Assembly (NCBI RefSeq): GCF_900002575.1
Contig: NZ_LN650648.1
Location: 1,488,001-1,552,000 of the forward strand
Length of the DNA: 64,000 nt
Direction of reading: 5' to 3'
DNA from: Romboutsia hominis
Lineage (GTDB): Bacteria; Bacillota; Clostridia; Peptostreptococcales; Peptostreptococcaceae
Part shown: positions 1 through 8,471 of the stretch, in pieces
Layout of the letters: the number at the start of each line of letters is the position of its first letter
Position numbering within the stretch: position 1 is the stretch's first letter
Position numbers and translations under genes: made by a program
Notes under the pieces: model-generated
What the model saw: only the letters and a program-made list of their open reading frames with translations
Databases searched by the model: none
Told to the model about the DNA's origin: nothing

Positions 1-442
1 AAAATACCCTTTGAAGCTGACCTCCTGATAATTCAGTAATAGGCTTATCTTTAATGTCTAATAATCCTACTTTATCTATTGAATCTAATATTAACTCTTT
101 ATCTTTTTTATTTAAAGAGTTAAATATACCACTAGAGTGTGCATATCTTCCAAGTGAAACTGTTTCATATATACTATATGGAAAGTATATTTGACTTATT
201 TGGCTCATAAGGGCTATTTTAGTAGCTAATTGTTTTCTACTTAAAGTATTTACTTCATCATTGTCTATTTTTATGCTGCCTCTATAATCTATAATATTTG
301 CAATGGACTTTAGTAATGTACTTTTACCACATCCATTTGGACCTACTATACATAAATTTTTACCCTTTTCTACTTTAAAACTTACATTTTTTATTATATC
401 TACATTATCATAACTACAAAAAAGATTTTTAACTTCTAACAT
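1..442 (-). CDS. btuD: ABC transporter ATP-binding protein, BtuD-like (partial)
   Basis: This is the ATPase of a corrinoid/siderophore-type ABC importer. The visible N-terminal ~147 residues contain Walker A (GPNGCGKST) and the start of the ABC signature (LSGGQLQR). The 3' end, with Walker B, lies beyond the window start. The ATG at 442 sits one base after the stop of the FecCD-type permease, so the two are translationally coupled. It belongs to the riboswitch-controlled operon that starts near 3090. The B12 assignment rests on that riboswitch, because the ATPase itself cannot be told apart from FecE or FhuC homologues. Confidence 0.85.
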   Translation of the reverse strand, partial: MLEVKNLFCSYDNVDIIKNVSFKVEKGKNLCIVGPNGCGKSTLLKSIANIIDYRGSIKIDNDEVNTLSRKQLATKIALMSQISQIYFPYSIYETVSLGRYAHSSGIFNSLNKKDKELILDSIDKVGLLDIKDKPITELSGGQLQRVF

Positions 443-443
443 A

Positions 444-1472
444 TTATGACCTCTTACCTTTACTAAAATATACATAAGCAAAAAATGGCGCACCAATTAT
501 AGCCGTCACAGCACCTACTGGTAGTTCTGCTGGTGTTACTACAGTTCTTGCTATTAAGTCTGTTATTACCATTAAGCTCCCACCAAATACAAATGACATT
601 GGTATTACGTAAGAGTGCTTAGAACCAAATATACGTCTAACTATATGAGGTGCTATCAAGTCTACAAATCCTATAGTCCCACTTAATGCTACCGCACTTC
701 CTGTAAGTATTGCTGAAAATATAAATAGTCTTTTTTTCACTTTAGTAGTATTTACTCCGACAGCTTTAGCTTGTTCTTCACCAAAAGTTAATATATCCAT
801 TTCTTTTGTATATATTAAAATACCAACTATACCTATTACACAAAATGGTATTATAGCTTTAACTGCTGAGAATCCTTTCATAGCAAAACTTCCCATTTGC
901 CATAGACTTATACTTTTTAAATCTTCACTAAATAACGCCGTTATAGTTGTTAAAAGCGCATTTACAAATAAAGAAAATACCATACCCGCAAGTATTATGG
1001 TGTTATTTGACATTGTTTTATCTATTTTAGAGGAAAATACTATAACTCCATATACTGTAAAAAGCCCAAATAAAAAACCTATTAAAGGTAGAGTTAAATT
1101 TCCTAAAAAAGGTATGTTTACCCCAAGTATTATAACTAGACCTGCACCTAGTGATGCACCTGATGATACTCCTAGGGTATATGGAGATGCTAGTTCATTT
1201 TTTAAAATAGATTGGACTACTGATCCACTTACAGCAAGTGAACCACCAACTAAAAATGCTAGTAATACTCTTGGTACTCTAAGGGCCCATATTATAGATA
1301 CATCTTTAGGATTTATATTATCTCCTAGTGATAGATTAAATAATTTGTAAAAAAGTATCTGTGCAGTGTCTATTATATTAATATTGGAACTTCCAATAGA
1401 AGTTCCAATACAAAATATTATAAATACTATTGGGATAGAAAGTAATGCCCACTTTCTAGTTGTTGTATACAT
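444..1472 (-). CDS. btuC: FecCD-family ABC permease, BtuC-like
   Basis: Polytopic inner-membrane permease of the FecCD/BtuC family. It shows the hallmark cytoplasmic-loop region with GVSSGASLGAG (about residue 110) and C-terminal GFVDLIAPHIVRRIFG followed by helices, near the usual ~335-350 residues. An ATG at 1499 is in frame but lies inside the binding-protein gene without a Shine-Dalgarno. The ATG at 1472, just before the hydrophobic N-terminus, is preferred; neither site has a strong ribosome-binding site. The gene overlaps the btuF-like stop. The substrate is inferred to be cobalamin or another corrinoid from the upstream riboswitch. Confidence 0.85.
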   Translation of the reverse strand: MYTTTRKWALLSIPIVFIIFCIGTSIGSSNINIIDTAQILFYKLFNLSLGDNINPKDVSIIWALRVPRVLLAFLVGGSLAVSGSVVQSILKNELASPYTLGVSSGASLGAGLVIILGVNIPFLGNLTLPLIGFLFGLFTVYGVIVFSSKIDKTMSNNTIILAGMVFSLFVNALLTTITALFSEDLKSISLWQMGSFAMKGFSAVKAIIPFCVIGIVGILIYTKEMDILTFGEEQAKAVGVNTTKVKKRLFIFSAILTGSAVALSGTIGFVDLIAPHIVRRIFGSKHSYVIPMSFVFGGSLMVITDLIARTVVTPAELPVGAVTAIIGAPFFAYVYFSKGKRS

Positions 1473-2367
1473 TTGGATATATTGCCTTTGCCATCTCATT
1501 TAGGGCTTTTATTATATGTTGAGATGGACGAGATGATGAATTTGTATCTATTTGATAAACTTGATTATTTTTTACTGCATTTATATTTTCCCAACCTTCA
1601 CGACCTTTTATTTCATCAGTTGGATTTTCTATGTAATTAACATTAGTTAATATAACATCTGGATTTTTATCTATTATAGTTTCTGCACTTGGTGATATCC
1701 AAGCATTTTCATCTTTAAGTATATTTTCAGCTCCTATTAATTCTATCATTTCATTTAAGAATGTCGAGTTACCAAAGCTATAAAGATTTGGAGCTGGTCC
1801 TATTTCAAAATAAACTTTTTTCTTATTTTTTATATCTTTACCTTTTTTAGCTATATCCTCAATTTGAGATTTCGTATTTTCTACTATTTTCTTGCCTTTT
1901 TCCTTAGTGTTAGTTACTTCAGATATAAAAGTTATATCGTCATATATCCCTTGTATACTATTACTACTTGGTATGTAAGCTACACTTATTCCAGATTCTT
2001 CAACTATCTTAAATGGATCTTCAGTTGAACCAGTTTTATTATGCCCTGATGCTACTATTATGTCAGGCTCTAATCCTATTATTTTTTCTGCATCTGGCTT
2101 GGAAAAATCTATTAATTCTACATTATCTGGTATACCAGCGACATCTGCTGAATACTTATCTACTGCTACTAGCTTATCAGCAAGTCCAAGTTCTACTAAT
2201 ACTTCAGTATTAGATGGTGCTGTTGATATTATTCTATCTATTTTATTTGGTACTTTAATCTCTCTGCCTTCTCTGTCTTTTATAACCACTTCTTTACTTG
2301 AACATCCAACTACTGTAAGCATTACCAAGGTTACAGCCATTATTATACTTAATACTTTCTTTTTCAT
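1456..2367 (-). CDS. btuF: Corrinoid ABC transporter substrate-binding lipoprotein, BtuF-like
   Basis: Extracytoplasmic binding protein of the class III (BtuF/FepB) fold. It has a lipoprotein signal peptide with the lipidated cysteine at residue 22 (TVVGC), a charged KDREGREIKVP start typical of the family, and PDIIVASG plus NPDVIL segments of the two lobes joined by a long helix. It is 303 residues, the normal length. It is the first full gene after the cobalamin riboswitch and is followed by overlapping permease and ATPase genes. B12 or precursor import would supply the adenosylcobalamin mutases KamDE and McmAB encoded in the same window. Confidence 0.85.
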   Translation of the reverse strand: MKKKVLSIIMAVTLVMLTVVGCSSKEVVIKDREGREIKVPNKIDRIISTAPSNTEVLVELGLADKLVAVDKYSADVAGIPDNVELIDFSKPDAEKIIGLEPDIIVASGHNKTGSTEDPFKIVEESGISVAYIPSSNSIQGIYDDITFISEVTNTKEKGKKIVENTKSQIEDIAKKGKDIKNKKKVYFEIGPAPNLYSFGNSTFLNEMIELIGAENILKDENAWISPSAETIIDKNPDVILTNVNYIENPTDEIKGREGWENINAVKNNQVYQIDTNSSSRPSQHIIKALNEMAKAIYPNVYNN

Positions 2368-2405
2368 ATTTTACTCCTTATTTTTAAATTTTCCTTATAA
2401 GTTTT

Positions 2406-2555
2406 TTATTCTATGTCGTTGTCTTTATTTAATTCAACATAGAAGCATCCTGAAGGGGTATTTACAAATTTAAATTTTAACTCATCTACTTCATTGTTTT
2501 GTCTTTCATGTCTATGCATTAATCTAATTAATTTTTAGTTATTATTAAATGACAT
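2406..2555 (-). pseudogene. Small ORF with an in-frame stop at codon 7
   Basis: From an ATG at 2555 the frame reads six codons, then TAA, then stays open for 42 more codons to a stop at 2406. GGAGG lies about 15 nt upstream and AAGG closer. A second in-frame ATG at 2519 would give 37 residues (starting MHRHERQNNE) but has no nearby ribosome-binding site. The residues after the stop look protein-like (KFKFVNTPSG, FYVELNKD). I do not recognise the family. It lies between the riboswitch terminator and btuF, so it would be co-regulated by B12. It may be a nonsense-inactivated small gene, a re-initiating leader, or chance. Confidence 0.3.
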
Positions 2556-2833
2556 ATCCTTGAACTTACTCCTCCTTTCTTTTAAATATTTATAGTTTTA
2601 TAGATACAAATTATCATTTTACTAAGGATTATGTAATCTTTAATCTTAGTTTATCATTATATCGTGTCAAAATGTGTCATTTTAATGTCAAATGAAGTAC
2701 ATTTATACTTTATTATTTTTAAACATATCTTATTATTTAAGTTATATAAAGATAAGAATATTTTGATTTAACACTTATTTCTATATTTAACTGCAGTGTT
2801 ATTAGCTGAAATGATATTTATATAAATTAAATA

Positions 2834-2859
2834 CAAAAAGCACACTCTTAGAGTATGCT
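2834..2859 (-). terminator. Intrinsic terminator of the B12 riboswitch
   Basis: On the minus strand a 9-10 bp stem (AGCATACTC pairing with GAGTGTGCT, one G-U) with a tiny loop is followed by five T. It lies about 50 nt beyond the end of the aptamer, where the expression platform is expected. B12 binding would favour termination before btuF. Confidence 0.75.
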
Positions 2860-2909
2860 AAATTATTCAAATTAATTATATACCCTACCCTCAGAAGGCA
2901 ATAGATTAA

Positions 2910-3065
2910 AAAGTACTGGCAGGTATCCCGGCTCAACTTCTTCCTACTTTCTTGCCTTCCCGAATTATCAGTGGCTTTTTAAGATTTCGTCAGTTTTACG
3001 GTTACTGGGGTAGCTTAGAATTTTCATCTAATTCCCTATTAAGTCTACTTGACACCAAGCACTTT
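2910..3065 (-). ncRNA. Cobalamin (B12) riboswitch aptamer
   Basis: Reading the minus strand, the region carries the conserved core segments GCCACTG, GGGAAGGC and the B12 box AGCCGGGATACCTGCC (2918-2933). The ends close in an 8-bp P1 helix (3058-3065 with 2910-2917, one G-U). It is followed by a terminator and the btuF-btuC-btuD genes, the classic arrangement for cobalamin riboswitches controlling corrinoid uptake. Confidence 0.92.
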
Positions 3066-3093
3066 ATATTTATTAAATTTTATACATTCAAGT

Positions 3094-3121
3094 ATTATAT
3101 ACTTTAATTTAATTATATCAA
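3094..3121 (-). promoter_or_regulatory. SigA-type promoter of the btu operon
   Basis: On the minus strand TTGATA (3116-3121) and TATAAT (3094-3099) are separated by 16 bp, about 30 bp upstream of the riboswitch P1 helix. The position is right for a transcript beginning just before the aptamer. Confidence 0.65.
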
Positions 3122-3171
3122 AACCTTTATTTATAATCTACTTTAAATATTTTATCTATAAATTAATATAT

Positions 3172-4536
3172 TTATTTTAATATCTTTTTAAGTAATTTTA
3201 ATTTGCCCTTATAAGGTGCATATCTAACTGGTATATCTATTAAATTTGACTTTTTAAGTATACTCTTTTTATGTGTAAAAGTATCAAAGCTTTTCTTACC
3301 ATGATAAGATCCCATTCCACTAGTTCCTCTACCTCCAAATGGAAGATTTGAAGTGGCTAGATGGATTATAGTATCATTTATACACCCTCCTCCAAAAGCT
3401 ATATTATTTGTTATGTATTTTTCAATATCTTTATTTTTAGTAAATAAATATAGTGCTAGTGGATTTGGATGTTTTTTTACTATTTCTATTATATCTTTAT
3501 AATCTTTATAAGTTATTATAGGAAGTAGTGGTCCAAATATTTCTTCATCCATTATAGGATAAGTATGGTCTATATTATCTATAATGGTCGGTGCTATTTT
3601 TAATTTAGATTTATCTATATTTCCACCTATAATTACATCTGTGTTTTTCATAAGATTATTTAATCTATCAAAGTGTGTTTTATTTATTATTTTAGGATAG
3701 TCCACACTTTCAATAGGATTATTTCCATAAAACTTTATTATATATTTTTTCATATTATCTATTAAATCTTTTTTAATATCTTTGTGCACTATAATATAAT
3801 CAGGTGCTACACAGGTTTGACCCGCATTTAAAAATTTCCCCCATACTATTCTTTTAGCACTTAGGTCTACATTTGCTGACTTTTCTACTATACAAGGGCT
3901 TTTACCTCCTAGTTCAAGGGTTACTGGTGTTAAATATTTAGATGCTTTATTCATTACTATCTTTCCTACATTTACACTACCTGTAAAGAATATATAATCA
4001 AATCTTTCTTCTAATATCTGTTGATTAACTCCTATTCCACCTTCTATTACGTTTATATATCCTCTTTCAAAGTACTTATTTATAATATCAACTATTACCT
4101 TAGAAGTATGAACTGAAAACTCCGATGGCTTAAGTATTGAGCAATTTCCACCAGCTATAGCACCTATAAGCGGAGATATAGTTAATTGGAAGGGATAATT
4201 CCAAGGCGCCATTATAAGTACTACTCCATAAGGTTCACTTACTATATAACTTTTAGCAGGAAATTGAGTTATAGGAGTTGATACTTTCTTATTTTTGCTC
4301 CAACTTTTTAAATGTTTTATAGCGTAGTTTATCTCCTCTAATACTATACCAATTTCTGTTTCATATCCTTCAAAATGTGATTTTCCTAAATCTTTATAAA
4401 GTGCATTAAGTATAGCCTCTTCATTTTCTACTATAGCTTTTTTAAGAGTTTTTAATTTATCTAATCTAAAGTTTATATCTTTAGTCTTATTGCTTTCAAA
4501 GTATAACCTTTGATTATTTAATATATCTTTTATCAA
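3172..4536 (-). CDS. Aldehyde dehydrogenase (class 3-like)
   Basis: NAD(P)-dependent aldehyde dehydrogenase, 454 residues, oxidising an aldehyde to its acid. The catalytic set is visible: Asn in APWNYPF, the general base Glu in LELGGKSP and the nucleophile Cys in AGQTCVAP. The nucleotide-binding FTGSVNVGK stretch is also present. The shortness and the hydrophobic/basic C-terminus (GKLKLLKKILK) match class 3 fatty-aldehyde-type enzymes, some of which are membrane-associated. It appears monocistronic. Next door on the opposite strand is a lysoplasmalogenase, which would release a fatty aldehyde, so a shared plasmalogen role is possible but unproven. Confidence 0.85.
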   Translation of the reverse strand: MIKDILNNQRLYFESNKTKDINFRLDKLKTLKKAIVENEEAILNALYKDLGKSHFEGYETEIGIVLEEINYAIKHLKSWSKNKKVSTPITQFPAKSYIVSEPYGVVLIMAPWNYPFQLTISPLIGAIAGGNCSILKPSEFSVHTSKVIVDIINKYFERGYINVIEGGIGVNQQILEERFDYIFFTGSVNVGKIVMNKASKYLTPVTLELGGKSPCIVEKSANVDLSAKRIVWGKFLNAGQTCVAPDYIIVHKDIKKDLIDNMKKYIIKFYGNNPIESVDYPKIINKTHFDRLNNLMKNTDVIIGGNIDKSKLKIAPTIIDNIDHTYPIMDEEIFGPLLPIITYKDYKDIIEIVKKHPNPLALYLFTKNKDIEKYITNNIAFGGGCINDTIIHLATSNLPFGGRGTSGMGSYHGKKSFDTFTHKKSILKKSNLIDIPVRYAPYKGKLKLLKKILK

Positions 4537-4617
4537 TCTCTCATCTCTTTTCTGTGAATTTACATATATTGTATTATTATAATTATATATTATTTATTGT
4601 ATATTGAGGAGGTTGTT

Positions 4618-5292
4618 ATGGTCTATTTATTATTTTTTTTTATGACTTTATCTTTAATAAGCCTTATTTATTTTACATATAAACCTTTTAAAAATTTAAG
4701 GCCTATTTTAAAAACTGTAACTAGCTTATTATTTATAGGAATATGTATAAATGGATATAGTTCTAGTAATAATTTTACTTATTTTATACTTATACTTATG
4801 GGGCTTATATTTTCACTATTTGGAGATATATTTCTTATATTTGAGAATGGAAGTAAAAACTCTATGGGTAATGCTTTTATTCATGGTCTTTTAAGCTTTA
4901 GTATAACTCATATATTCTTTTCCTTATGTTTTGTATCTATTACTTCTTTAACTGTTTATGATATTTTATTTACTGCTATACTTTCCATAGGTTCTTTATC
5001 TATACTAAAGTCTATTAAAAACTTTGATTTTAAAGGAGTATTTAGATATATAGCCTTTTATGCTGTACTTATTAGCTTTATGTTTATAAAATCAATATCT
5101 TTATATTTAGTAGGATTTAATAATTTTGGAGTATTTTTAGTTATAATTGGAGCATTATTATTTATAGTTTCTGATTTAATATTGTCTTTTGTATATTTTT
5201 ATAGAGATTGTCCAAAATTTATGGCAGGTCTTAATCTTTTAGTTTATTACATTGCACAATGTTGTATAGCATTAAGTGTTTCATACATGTAA
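4618..5292 (+). CDS. Lysoplasmalogenase family protein (YhhN/TMEM86)
   Basis: Polytopic membrane protein of about eight helices, 224 residues. The family's acidic motifs sit in helices: LIFSLFGDIFLIF near residue 70 and LLFIVSDLILSF near 185. Characterised relatives cleave the vinyl-ether bond of lysoplasmalogens, releasing an aldehyde; clostridia contain plasmalogens. The start is placed at ATG 4618 because GAGGAGG lies 5 nt upstream; an in-frame TTG at 4597 lacks such a site. It is transcribed divergently from the aldehyde dehydrogenase, which could use the released fatty aldehyde (inference). Confidence 0.75.
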   Translation: MVYLLFFFMTLSLISLIYFTYKPFKNLRPILKTVTSLLFIGICINGYSSSNNFTYFILILMGLIFSLFGDIFLIFENGSKNSMGNAFIHGLLSFSITHIFFSLCFVSITSLTVYDILFTAILSIGSLSILKSIKNFDFKGVFRYIAFYAVLISFMFIKSISLYLVGFNNFGVFLVIIGALLFIVSDLILSFVYFYRDCPKFMAGLNLLVYYIAQCCIALSVSYM

Positions 5293-5294
5293 AA

Positions 5295-5328
5295 ATACCC
5301 CTATGTCTTAAGTTTTGACGTATGGGTT
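5295..5328. terminator. Bidirectional terminator between convergent genes
   Basis: An imperfect stem (ACCC-TATGTC with GACGTA-GGGT, one bulge) is flanked by A-rich and T-rich ends. It lies between the ends of the lysoplasmalogenase gene and the MFS gene and can serve both. Confidence 0.6.
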
Positions 5329-5341
5329 ATTTTATTAAATT

Positions 5342-6534
5342 TTATATTTTAGCTTTTTTATATAATAGTAAATAAATAATTGAAACTATCATTGAAACTA
5401 ATAATAGACTTAAAAATAACCAAGACTTATTAAAATTATATACATGTGCAGATAACATTGGCCCAAGTGCATATCCAAAAGATTCAGATGCTCCAACTAT
5501 ACCAAATACGCTACCCTTTATTTTAGGATTTTCCCCAAACTCTGATAAAAGACTTTGAAGTGAAGCATTTAAAAAAGTTGCTCCAAGAAAATATACTATT
5601 ATTATAGTGGTAAATATAGATATGCTTCTTGTAAAGGATAATCCAAGTAAGGTTATATTAATAACACAAAAAAATAAAAATAATTGTCTTTTATTTCCTA
5701 TCTTATCACTTACCCACCATGCAATAGGTGCTCCTAACCCAAATTCAAATAAGTATATTGATATAATTGATGAAGTGTACGATGTAGTAGCTCCCAGCAC
5801 TTCCTGTCCATAAAAATGGAATAAAGCAACTACACATCCATATATATAGTCTCCTAAAAATGCAATAGCGCATAACATAATTATTTTATATTTTAAACTA
5901 TATCTTTTAATTTCTTCTTTTATAGCTTTCTTTTTGCTACTACACTTAGAATGATCCAATTTGCCTTTTTCTATCTTAAATATTACATATATAAGTGTAA
6001 GCAATATCCCTCCTGAAGATAAATAAAATACAATATCATAACTACCAGTATTTGATAAAATGTATCCAGCAATAGCAGCACCTATTCCTCCACCGAATGT
6101 AAAAACTGCTGCTGCTAATCCTGTACTTTCTCCTCTTCTAGTTACTTCTACGGATCTTGATAATATAGAATAAGTAGCAGGTGCTAACATACCAAGTACT
6201 GCTCCTTGTATTATGTATAAGCTTTCTGCTATTATATGCTTATTTGTTATGGTATAACAAAATGGAACAAAGGTCATTAGTATCAAAGCAAATATTAAAG
6301 TTTTTTATCTCCTATATAATCAGATACTCTCCCAAATAGAATCTGTGCTAGTGTTTTGCTTACTCCATATAAAGACATTATAGTACCAATCATAACTGTA
6401 GTTATTCCAATTGAATCAAGGAAAAGTGGTATTATAGGAATCATAAAGCTATAACTTATTCCAAATATAAATCTATAAGTACAAAATTGTCTAAGTTCTA
6501 GCTTTTGAAAGAGAACATTGTTTTTTATACTCAT
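5342..6534 (-). pseudogene. MFS transporter split by a frameshift at an A6 run
   Basis: A 12-helix major facilitator is read in two frames. Codons from ATG 6534 (strong AGGAGG site) give the N-terminal 79 residues, including the helix 2-3 loop motif GRVSDYIGDKK, then hit TAA at 6295. The remaining ~314 residues continue in the next frame to 5342. Adding one A to the A6 run (6301-6306 in window coordinates) joins DKK to TLIFALILMTF without loss, exactly as expected for this family. It may be a true pseudogene, a sequencing indel, or a gene read by slippage on AAAAAAC. The substrate is unknown; the family resembles drug or sugar exporters. Confidence 0.75.
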
Positions 6535-6669
6535 ATCTACCTCCTAAGTATGAGCAGATTGTTTTTGTAAAGTTTCTGTCCACTTTAGTATATTCAAGTA
6601 ATCTTAATATTATTATTTAACATTCAAAGCATATACGTTTTATTTAATTAATAATATACAACTGTAAGA

Positions 6670-6712
6670 TATAAAATGAGGAGCAATCATTTTGATAGCT
6701 CCTCGTTTTATA
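6670..6712 (-). terminator. Intrinsic terminator after the Rieske-FAD gene
   Basis: TGAGGAGC (6677-6684) pairs with GCTCCTCG (6698-6705) and A/T tracts extend the stem. On the minus strand the stem is followed by TTTTATAT, 60 bp beyond the stop of the oxidoreductase gene. Confidence 0.75.
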
Positions 6713-6771
6713 TAAATTTAAAATTCGTAAATTTTAAGCTATATTCTGTCTTTAAATATATTATATATACC

Positions 6772-8295
6772 TTAATTCAAGTTTATATGAATATGATTTT
6801 TTCCTTCTCCGTATCTTTTTAAAGGTTTTACAGTAGGTCCTTCTAATACATTTCCTTTATAATCATATCTAGAAGCATGGCATGGGCAGTCCCAAGTTTT
6901 TTCTGCTGAATTAAATCTAAGTTCGCAACCTAGATGAGTACAAGTTATATCAACTATATAAAGTTCATCATTAAGATGTCTATAAGCCCCATATCTTTTT
7001 CCATCAATAGTTACAATCTGCCCTTCTCCTTTTTCTATATATAATTCTTCTTTTCCTATATTAAATTTCCCTTTTATATACTCTATTGTCATATTTAAAT
7101 TTTCTTTATAAAAATCTGTTGTTAAATAGCTACTTTTTCTAGATGGATTAAATAGATTTTCATATATAGATTCTTTTTTAGCTATAAGATCACTTATTAT
7201 TATTGCTGATAAAGTTCCATTACTCATTCCCCACTTAGAAAATCCTGTAGCTACATATACATTGTCTTGTTTTTTGTTTATATAACCTATATAAGGTAGG
7301 TAGTCATAACTCATATAATCTTGAGCTGACCATTGATATTTAAATTCTTTAATTTTAAATTTATCTTTTGCATAATTTTTTAGTTTTTCATACATTTCTT
7401 CTTCATTTTTACACTGACCAACTTTATGATCTCCACCACCAAATATTAATAGTTTTCTGTTACCTTCATTATAAGTTCTAAATGTTATCCCTTGTTCCTC
7501 AACTCCTAAAAACATTCCTGGGATTATGTCTTTTTCTAGTTTGCCAGCTATTAAATAAGACCTTCCTCCCTTTTCTTTTGCAAAGTAAAGGTTTTTACCA
7601 TCATACCAAGGCATATGTGATGCTATTACAACTATATCTGCAAAAATTTTATTATTTTTGTTGGTTCTTAATTCACAAACTTCTCCTTTATTAAAGTCAA
7701 CTATAGGTGTATTTTCATAAACTTTAACCCCTAAGTTTATACATTCTTTTAGTAATCCATCTATATACTTTTTAGGATTAAATTGACATTGATTTTTAAA
7801 ACTAATAGCTCCCTTCACATCTACTGGTAAATCTAAACTTTTATGGTACTCGCAATCAATCCCTATTTTTTTACAAATCTCATATTCCTCTTTTAATTCT
7901 TCTAAGTAATTTTCATTTTGTGCAAGTATATATGAGTCTTCTCTTTTTAAATTACAGTCTATATTGTGTTCTTTTGTTATTTTTTCAATTAAATTAAGTG
8001 CCTGATTATTACCTTCATAGTATAATTTAGCATCTTCTATTCCGTACTTTTGGTTTAGCTTTGAATATATTATTCCATGTTGTGAAGTTATCTTTCCAGT
8101 ATTTCTCCCAGAACCTCCATAACCTATTTTATTAGCATCAACAATAGTAGATTTTAAACCATTTTTAGCTAATAAATAAGCTGTTGTAACTCCTACTATT
8201 CCTCCACCAACTATTAAAATATTTGTTTTTATATTTTTTTCTAAGTTACCTAACTCACTATGCTTAGAGCTTAAAATCCAATAAGATTCATTCAT
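6772..8295 (-). CDS. FAD-dependent oxidoreductase with C-terminal Rieske domain (YhfW-like)
   Basis: The N-terminus is a DAO-type flavoprotein: dinucleotide-binding motif VGGGIVGVTTA near residue 30, then GYGGSGRNTGKITSQHG. The C-terminal ~85 residues are a Rieske [2Fe-2S] domain with both ligand motifs, CTHLGC and CPCHAS. This architecture is that of Bacillus YhfW-like proteins, whose substrate is not established. The start is taken at ATG 8295, preceded by AAGGAG at 7 nt; the upstream in-frame ATG at 8343 lacks a site. It appears monocistronic with its own terminator. Confidence 0.85.
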   Translation of the reverse strand: MNESYWILSSKHSELGNLEKNIKTNILIVGGGIVGVTTAYLLAKNGLKSTIVDANKIGYGGSGRNTGKITSQHGIIYSKLNQKYGIEDAKLYYEGNNQALNLIEKITKEHNIDCNLKREDSYILAQNENYLEELKEEYEICKKIGIDCEYHKSLDLPVDVKGAISFKNQCQFNPKKYIDGLLKECINLGVKVYENTPIVDFNKGEVCELRTNKNNKIFADIVVIASHMPWYDGKNLYFAKEKGGRSYLIAGKLEKDIIPGMFLGVEEQGITFRTYNEGNRKLLIFGGGDHKVGQCKNEEEMYEKLKNYAKDKFKIKEFKYQWSAQDYMSYDYLPYIGYINKKQDNVYVATGFSKWGMSNGTLSAIIISDLIAKKESIYENLFNPSRKSSYLTTDFYKENLNMTIEYIKGKFNIGKEELYIEKGEGQIVTIDGKRYGAYRHLNDELYIVDITCTHLGCELRFNSAEKTWDCPCHASRYDYKGNVLEGPTVKPLKRYGEGKNHIHINLN

Positions 8296-8409
8296 TTCAT
8301 TTCTCCTTAATTTAATTTGTCCATGATATAGTATATTTCCCATTAAAATACATAATTATTATAAATATTGAGCTTAAATATACAAATAAACCATTATAAA
8401 TACATAAAC

Positions 8410-8442
8410 AAAAAGCTATCTTACTTTGTAAGATAGCTTTTT
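8410..8442. terminator. Terminator after the collagen-like gene
   Basis: A perfect 15-bp stem (AAAAAGCTATCTTAC / GTAAGATAGCTTTTT) with a 3-nt loop, 30 bp past the stop of the collagen-like gene. Flanking A and T runs make it usable from either strand. Confidence 0.85.
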
Positions 8443-8471
8443 GTTATTTTTAATTAATCTTATTTATAAAG

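Noticed and set aside
2060-2473. 137-codon plus-strand frame opposite btuF
   Set aside because: Antisense to a clear binding-protein gene; low-complexity Ser/Thr/Leu content and no ribosome-binding site.
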